Positions 1 to 6,600 of a stretch of DNA of 8,088 nt are shown one piece after another. The stretch lies in assembly GCA_900769035.1 (NCBI GenBank), contig CAAGFD010000039.1, forward strand, positions 1-8,088, written 5' to 3'. Numbering within the stretch: the stretch's first letter is position 1; the number at the start of each line of letters is the position of its first letter. The position numbers were made by a program, and so were the translations under genes. The notes under the pieces are model-generated. The model searched no databases. It was not told where the DNA came from and saw only the letters and a program-made list of their open reading frames with translations. The stretch comes from Bacteroidales bacterium. Lineage in GTDB: Bacteria > Bacteroidota > Bacteroidia > Bacteroidales > Paludibacteraceae.

Positions 1-45
1 GGAAAGAGTCCGGTGCAATACCGAACTCTTTCTAATATCGGATAG
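1..45 (+). CDS. IS3-family transposase OrfB, C-terminal end only
   Basis: Frame +1 reads GKSPVQYRTLSNIG followed by TAG at 43-45. The pattern 'K-x-SP-V-x-Y-R' a few residues from the stop is the characteristic ending of IS3-family OrfB proteins, the DDE (rve-type) integrase subunit that cuts and joins the element's ends. The catalytic DDE core lies upstream, outside the window, so activity cannot be judged. The position just before a matching terminal inverted repeat strongly supports the call. The same bases form a hairpin (2-32). Confidence 0.8.
   Translation, partial: GKSPVQYRTLSNIG
2..32. repeat. Hairpin inside the end of the transposase gene
   Basis: GAAAGAGT (2-9) pairs perfectly with ACTCTTTC (25-32). 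After a C-A mismatch, CGGT (11-14) pairs with ACCG (20-23) around the loop GCAAT, giving 12 base pairs in all. No T-run follows, so it is not a standard intrinsic terminator. It overlaps the last codons of the transposase and may be a by-product of that coding sequence, or a structure that slows transcript decay or blocks read-through at the IS end. The pairing is directly visible; any role is inference. Confidence 0.5.
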
Positions 46-53
46 TTAATAAC

Positions 54-79
54 CTGTCCAACTTTTTGGGGTCACTTCA
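54..79 (-). repeat. Terminal inverted repeat (right end) of the IS3-family element
   Basis: Read on the minus strand from 79, the sequence begins TGAAGTGACCCC and continues AAAAAGTTGGACAG. This matches the general pattern of IS150-group IS3 ends: terminal TG, then a GACCCC block, then an A-run and GTTGGACA. It is the transposase binding and cleavage site. The mate at the left end is outside the window, so the repeat is called from its family pattern and its position after the transposase stop. Confidence 0.75.
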
Positions 80-84
80 TCACA

Positions 85-102
85 CGGTGTGCGGGCTTTT
101 TT
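85..102 (+). terminator. Orphan 3' half of an intrinsic terminator, split by the IS
   Basis: CGGTGTGCGGGC (85-96) is followed by six T (97-102), the form of the descending arm and U-tract of a Rho-independent terminator. The required ascending arm, GCCCGCACACCG, is absent from bases 1-84. Locally only CACA (81-84) can pair with TGTG (88-91), which leaves CGGGC unpaired next to the T-run. The IS ends at 79, only a few bases before the arm, so the simplest reading is that the element inserted into the hairpin loop and the missing arm lies left of the IS. As it stands, this half should terminate poorly. Confidence 0.55.
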
Positions 103-426
103 CTGTGTAGGGGGCTAAGATCATACTCTTGGCATTGTGGTGTAATTTCGTACACTTTTCCTCTTTTCTCTATTTGTTTCTCTCCATTTTTTTTAATTTT
201 TCTCCTTGCAGATGATGCAATTATTTAGTAAATATCATAAAATATAAAAATTCAAGATTTCCTATCTATTTGTTTTGTTAATAGAATGCAATAGTTTAAA
301 TGTTAAATTTTACATTTTACACGGCTCTTATTGAGTTTCAAGTGCTAAAATTATATTAAAATGGGCGTTGTGGAATTTCCTTTATAAATTGTTATTCCAG
401 CGTTTTTTTTAATACGAATATTTTAC

Positions 427-434
427 TAACTTTG
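427..434 (+). promoter_or_regulatory. Candidate Bacteroidota -7 promoter element
   Basis: TAACTTTG matches the Bacteroidota housekeeping -7 consensus TAnnTTTG exactly. No TTTG-type -33 element stands at the expected 19-21 base spacing; upstream is only a T-run at 403-410 and a TTG at 389-391. If used, transcription would begin near 440 and give an mRNA leader of roughly 175-180 bases. In such A/T-rich DNA an exact match could arise by chance. A weaker alternative is TTTG at 473-476 with TATCTGGT at 495-502. Confidence 0.25.
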
Positions 435-506
435 GGAGATTTCTTTCAGATTGAATTTTTGTATAAAAGTCATTTGACGAGATACACAATATAATATCTG
501 GTTTAT

Positions 507-520
507 ATGTTGTATAACAT
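507..520. repeat. Small dyad in the leader
   Basis: ATGTT (507-511), a GTAT spacer and AACAT (516-520) form a perfect 5-bp inverted repeat about 100 bases before the start codon. It could be an operator half-site pair or a small RNA hairpin. It is short and A/T-rich, so chance is a serious alternative. Confidence 0.2.
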
Positions 521-597
521 GATTTTAAGGGTGTGTATTGGGTTGAATTTCGACGCTAAAAAAAGTTGAGTATTAGCTTATTATATATTTATTTACA

Positions 598-621
598 TAA
601 TTTTTAAATTTTAGTTTTATG
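598..621 (+). promoter_or_regulatory. Translation start region without Shine-Dalgarno
   Basis: An in-frame TAA at 598-600 bounds the reading frame, and ATG at 619 is the first start after it. The 18 bases between are almost all A/T (one G, no GGAG-like core). This is usual in Bacteroidota, where A/T-rich unstructured leaders replace the Shine-Dalgarno signal. The encoded N-terminus is an immediate signal peptide, which settles this ATG over the internal ones at 649 and 679. Confidence 0.6.
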
Positions 622-687
622 AAGAAATTGTTATTCTCAATTTTATGCATGATCTGCTTGCTCGTACCATGGCAAACCATGGATGCG
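619..687 (+). other. Signal peptide of the giant repeat protein
   Basis: Residues 1-23 have a basic n-region (MKK), a hydrophobic core (LLFSILCMICLLV) and a polar end closing TMDA, with Gln24 next. Cleavage after Ala23 would expose Gln, fitting the known 'Q-rule' of Bacteroidota type I signal peptidase substrates, where the new N-terminal Gln is cyclised to pyroglutamate. Cys10 and Cys13 lie inside the hydrophobic core and lack a proper lipobox, so a lipoprotein is unlikely. Met at -3 is not ideal for signal peptidase I. Confidence 0.8.
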
Positions 688-3600
688 CAAGGTGGTCAGG
701 TGAAAGAGGATTTCGAGGGCATTACTTCATTACCTACAGGCTGGACTTCAGCAGGTACCGTTTCCTCCACTTATAAGTGGAGTGTATATACAGGAACCGA
801 TACAAGACCGGCTTATGAAGGTGATAAGTGTGTTCGATTCAATTCTTACTCTCCTAGTTCGGGCTTGACGGGTATTTTAATTTCGCCTTCAGTGTCAATA
901 GTCAGCCCACAAGCAAAGGTCTCTTTTGCTATAAAGAATCCTGCAGGCGGTTCTTTGGGTGTTTATGTTTCTACCGACGGTGGTAGTACATATTTGAATA
1001 ACCCTTTGGATACTAATTTGACTAGCATTTCGGCGTGGACGGTTAAGTCTTATTCGCTCGCAAGTTATGTCGGTCAGTCAGTACGTATAGTATTCTACTC
1101 CGTAAGTAATTGTGGATACAATGATGCTTACCACTACATGGATAACTTTGAACTTGGCGAGCCTGCTACTTGTGCTCAGCCTACAAATGTTACTATCTCT
1201 TCTATTTCGCAAACTACCGCAAATATAATGTGGAATCTCGATACCGTAGGAGATGCGTCTTCAACTTATTTCTTGACGGTTACCGATGAGGATAATAATA
1301 GTTTGTATAACAATCAATCTATTACGGCTACCGAATTGAGTGGTAGTTACTCTTATCAACTTACAGGTCTTACAAGTGGCGTTCAATATTTCGTTTCTCT
1401 TAAAACCGACTGTTCTGCCGCTTATAGAGGTTTTTCCGAAGTGTCAAGTACTTCGAGCTTTACCACTCTTTGTAACTCTGTAAATTTCCCATATACTTGT
1501 GATTTCGACTCTATGGAGGCGAATGCAAATCCTGATTGCTGGTCGGTTTATGCACCATCTACTGCTACTGCAGTGTCAACTACCACTAAATATGGTAGCA
1601 CCGGAAAGTCGTTAAAACTCTATGCCACCACTACAGATCAGGTACTTGTTGCTACACAACCGCTTAATCATGTCGCTAATGATATGGAGGTGGACTTTAT
1701 GTTCTATGCTCCTTCCGGCACTTCTTTCCAAGTGGGACTGATGAGCGACCCGGGTGATATGTCTACTTTTGAACAACTTTATACAGCTACTGTTCCTACT
1801 TCTTCAGTTTGGAAAAATTATCGCTTTAATACCTCCAATTCTGCTCAAGGTACTGCTACAAATCTACATGTTGCTTTTGTAGTAAACTCCGGCGCTGCAA
1901 GAACTTGCTATTTGGATAATGTTAATATTCATGCTATCCCATCTTGCCCTCGTTTGGAGAATCTTACTGTAATCTCTACTGATTCTGTCAGTGTTACTTT
2001 GTCGTGGACTGACCTTATATCCGGCTCACATAATTATGAGACTGAAATCGCAAGTGCCGATACTACTATATATTTAACAGCAAATTATAATCCTGCTATT
2101 ATTTTCGGTTTGAGCGCGCAAACCAATTATACCGCTCGAGTACGTAGTATCTGCTCTTCTAATGATACTTCTGAATGGAGTATGCCGGTTTCTTTCAGAA
2201 CAAAATGTGGTTCTACTACCGTGCCATTCTCCGAGAATTTCAACAGCTCCTCTTCTCTCCCTGATTGTTGGGAGTCTACTGTTTTGAACACTCCATTAAC
2301 AGGAAGCGGAAGTGTTACCGGTTGGTCAATATATACTACTACTTCTTCTTCCTCAAGCTATATCCGTACCGGAAATTCTCTTAAATCACCGGACTCTCGT
2401 AAAGGTACTCGTTATTTACTTACATTACCGGCAATTAGAATTCCTGATAATCAACAGCAAGAAATCAGCTTCTGGATGTATAGAAATAGCAATTCCGTTT
2501 CTATCGAGGGTATTAAAGTATATGTAAATACTCAGCCTACTTTGACAGGTGCAATCTTGTTGGATTCTATATTAAATTCATATAATGGGTATCCTGTAGA
2601 GGAAAAGAGTGGCTACTATAACTATATTTATACAATTCCTATGACAGGCGTTGTATATGTAATGTTTGAGTCTACACATGCTTATCAAACATCAATATAT
2701 TTGGAGGATTTATCAATTATTCCTAAAGAATGTCATACAAAGGTTAAGAATTATACCGAAACTGTAGATGTTAATAATTATTCTTATTCAAGTTCTTGGA
2801 TTTCACTGTCAGATGAAGATGCATGGGTAGTAGACTTCTCTCTTATGAAGGATGATACTATTCCTATGTGTAATTTACAGAGTGTGGTAAATACTCCTGC
2901 TTTTTCTTTGGATTTGTCGCCATATCTTGCTACCGGCAGTTCTTACTCTTATTCAGTAGATATTACCGGATTGTGTAATGTTAATGATACATCAACAGAG
3001 GTGGTTAGCGTAACAGGTGAGTTTAATACTCCTTGCTTGCCGCTCGCTTTACCTATTATTGAGACGTTTTCTACTGAAGTACCTCCAATGTGTTGGTCGG
3101 CAAGTACCGATCCTAATAGTGCAAAACCTGCAAATGCATGGACAAAAGACAATGGTACTAGTTACGCAAATACTGTAGGGTGTGCTAAATATCCTGATGC
3201 TAATGCAACTACTATAGGATATTTGAATAGCCCGAAATTTTTTGCAACAGCAGGTAAGGAATATCTTGTTACTTTCTATCAATATAGAGATAAAACTTAT
3301 ACCAAGAATAGAGAGGGTATTTATGTTTGGTTGTCAACGGTAGAGAATGATACTACCAATGCAGTACTTATCGGTTCCGCATTAAGATATTATCCTTCTA
3401 ACGGTATAACTAAGATGACATATTCTTTCACACCTACTACTGACGGTGTATATTGTATTATTTTCCAAGCCGTTCAAGAGTTTGGTGGCTCTAATTATAT
3501 CGATGATGTAATAATTGAAGAAAAACCAACTTGTATAAATATTCCTGAAGGAAATGTTACTGCTGAGGCAGGTATTTTTGATGCTCAAATTTCTATCAAC

Positions 3601-6600
3601 GATACTATTGCTCATACTTATGAGTTGTATTACTTAAATGGTACGAATTATGATTTGGAATTAGATGGTACGAATTTGGAAGTTGATTCAATAATAGCAA
3701 ATGGTACGAGGGTTGTTGCTAACATTACTCCTACTGCTAATGTTGTTACATTTACCAATCTTACTGCTGAAACCGATTATGCATATATCTTCCGTTTGGT
3801 ATGTGACTCTACACAAGGTGACTATTCTAATTGGAGCGTTATCAAGTCGTTTACTACTCTATGTGGACCGGTAGAAGTAAATGACACCTCTACATTTATT
3901 GAGAGTTTTGAATCTTTCAATAAAGGTACGTACATAAATGCAACTGCTTCTTGTAATATTGTAAGCGGAGCATTTGGTTATGTAAGAGGTTCTTTGTCAA
4001 GAAATTCATATACAGAAGGTAATATTTGCGTTCCGTTTGATGGTACCAAGCAATTTGTTGTCGGTTGGAGTAGTAATGGTACTGTTGGTCGTCTGTTAAG
4101 CCTTAAAGCCGGGGTCAACTATAAAGCTACAATTTACGCTTATGCTTATCTCGATTCAAACAATTTGGCAAGAGCGGAATTTAGCCACGTATCCCTCTAT
4201 TATAAATCTCAAGAAGGTTCGCAAAACAACTATGTAGTAGAGAATGCCTCTACGGGTATGAATGAATACATCCCTGTATCAGGCTACTTCTCAGTGCCTA
4301 CAGATGGTTTTTATGAGGTAGGCTTTGAATATTCCGGTGGATATTCTACAAACTATTCCGCTTACGATTACTTTAAAGTACAGGTTGTGGATTGTGCTCC
4401 TCCTACTCGCAATGAAATTATATCTATTACAGACACCTCTGTTAGTGGTACTATTAATGGTACCGGTAGTGAATGGGAAGTACGTATCTGCACCGAAAAA
4501 CCAAGTACTTTGAATGATAATCCTGCTTATGTTTATACAGATACTATCAATACTTCTTCATTTACAATAAGTGGTCTTACCCCTAATACTCAATATTGGT
4601 ATATCTCTCGTACTAACTGTACAAATAAGATGAGTGAATGGTCTTATCCTATCCAATTTACAACCAACTGTTCTTCACAATCAGTGCCTTATACAAATTC
4701 ATTTGAAGATGCCGCTGACTCTCGTTGCTGGCGTAAAATCGGTACTGACGAGTCGGTAGTAGAGCAATCATCCACTCAATCTCACCTTGGAGAAAACGCT
4801 TTGAAAGTATTCAATGCTACTGCCGTTTCTCCTGAGTTAAATGTGGGCTCTTTAGTTGGTTATATGATTAACGGTTGGGTTTACAATGCTTCAGACTCTG
4901 CTGCTCAATTCGATATCGGCGTCATGGTTGACCCTAACTCTATCGAGACTTATGAGGTTGTTTCTACTATTAGCGTTGTATCTTCCAAAACTTGGGAAGA
5001 GTTCACTGCTTATTTCACAATATTGAGTGACCCTGACTATGAAGATTTCGTCAATGCAAAACATATTGCTATCTCTTGCTCCGGCGATGATCCTTTCTAT
5101 TTCGATGAACTTTATGTGGGTGTTGTACCTACTTGCCCTAAAGTAGGAAAACTCATCGCTTCAGTTGCTGCCGACCTTACTGTAAATCTTAATTGGACAC
5201 CTGCAGCAACAGAAACAAGTTGGTATATCGTTACTCATAAAGTAGTAGGTACTTCGGATGTTATTGTTGCCGATACCGTTGTTACTACAAATAATATTGC
5301 TTTGAATAATTTCAGTCCGCTTACCGATTATTACTTCACTATTCAAGCTTTGTGCGCTAATGGTGATACTTCTTTGATTACTACTTCAAACGTTATCACT
5401 ACACCTTGCGCTCCGCTAAATCTCCCTTATCTACCTACCTTCGGTAGCGAACAACCAAGTTGCTGGGATATCTTGTACACTGTAAATAACCCTACTTCTT
5501 CTAATCATAGATTCCTTTATAATACATCTAAATACTTCTATGCTACATTCAGTAGCGGTAATGCTACAGATACTTCTTACCTTGTAACTCCTACATTTAA
5601 GTTGAAGACGAATAATGGTATCATAGTTTACTTAGATGGTTATCTCTCTACAAGTTACGACTCTATCAACCCTCCTATCCTCTACACATTGGATAATGGA
5701 TTGACTTACGATACGTTAGGAGTGAACTTGTTCAACCGTCCATCAAGAGCCGTTAAAACTACATTTATCCCTAATGTAGGTCCTGGTACAATATCATTTA
5801 AGTTTGTAGACGAGGAGCATAAATATGGTAGCTATTATATCTATGGCTTTGATGTGGAAGAGGTGGAAAATTGTTCACGTCCGCAAGATGTTACGTTCGC
5901 AATTACCGACTCGGTGATTACAGCTACTGTAGTAGATTCTGTAGCTTCTCATACTCAATACGAATATGTATACAGCATCGGCGAGTTTGATCCTGATGCT
6001 CTCACTCCTACTCTTGTAAACGGAAATACTATTACTATTACCGACTTTGAACTTGCTTCTGTTTACAACTTATATGTACGTACTTATTGTAGCGAAACAG
6101 AGCATTCTTCTTGGTGGAAGCCATTTAGGTTTATTACTCCTTGTGAACAATATACTTCTTTGCCTTATTATCAAGATTTTGAAACTTTGGAAAGTAGAGA
6201 AGATATAGAAACTCAATGCTATTCATTCTACACTACAGCATCTACCGATCCGCTTACTTCTACTTCTTATCCATTTGTAAAATATGAAAGTGGTACTGCT
6301 TATGCGGTAAATAGCTCTAAAGTAATTAGATGGTTCTCTTCCAAAACTTATCCGATATTTATGCAATTGCCATTATTTACCGCTCCGGTAAATGAATTGG
6401 AAGTTGAATTTAATTATCGTAATGAAAGTACTACCGCATCTAATACCAACCTTATTCTTGGTGTAATGTTACCAAATGATGCTACTTCTTTCGTTGCTGT
6501 ACATACTTGCCCTATACAAAACAGTATCGCTACCAGATTGACTGTTGATTTGACAGAATCACTTCCTGCCGGAGATTATACCGGATATGTAGTTGCTTAT

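Larger units (their letters stand above)
1..79 (+). mobile_element. Right end of an IS3-family (IS150-like) insertion sequence, partial
   Basis: The stretch contains the last codons of a transposase followed 8 bases after its stop by a typical IS3/IS150-type terminal repeat (54-79). The element is therefore oriented left to right, with its body and left end outside the window. IS3-family elements usually carry overlapping orfA and orfB joined by a programmed frameshift; only the orfB end is visible here. The outer border is placed at 79 because the repeat ends in the family's usual CA-3'. A target-site duplication of 3-4 bases would begin at 80 (TCA or TCAC), but the other copy is not in the window. 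The element points towards the large surface-protein gene at 619. Family assignment rests on motif recognition, not a database match. Confidence 0.8.
103..618. other. A/T-rich gene-free leader upstream of the giant surface-protein gene
   Basis: About 515 bases contain no credible coding region, tRNA-like cloverleaf or recognised riboswitch on either strand. Bases 155-207 are almost purely pyrimidine on the + strand (48 of 53, with only A172, G176, A186, A195 and A196 as purines). The rest is dominated by A/T runs. A -7-like promoter match at 427-434 and a small dyad at 507-520 are listed separately. A further weak dyad is AAATGT (298-303) with ACATTT (312-317). The length suggests either an old degraded intergenic region or a long 5' leader for the gene at 619. 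Confidence 0.6.

Noticed and set aside
1..33. Start of an RNase P-like or other structured RNA (GGAAAGAGTCCGG resembles a conserved RNA block), or a standard terminator
   Set aside because: Frame +1 encodes a typical IS3 OrfB ending followed by a stop and a matching terminal repeat, which explains the sequence better. No T-run follows the hairpin, and no further RNase P elements follow.
155..211. Polypyrimidine tract followed by GCAG resembling a eukaryotic 3' splice site
   Set aside because: The adjacent IS3 element, the bacterial signal peptide and the Bacteroidota module types show a bacterial context; the resemblance is coincidental.
646..657. Lipoprotein signal at Cys10 or Cys13
   Set aside because: Both cysteines are within the hydrophobic core with no lipobox spacing (L-[AS]-[GA]-C), and the leader continues past them to a type I cleavage site.
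649..681. Internal ATG codons (649, 679) as the real start of the giant gene
   Set aside because: They would remove part or all of the signal peptide; ATG at 619 gives a complete MKK-hydrophobic-A|Q signal.
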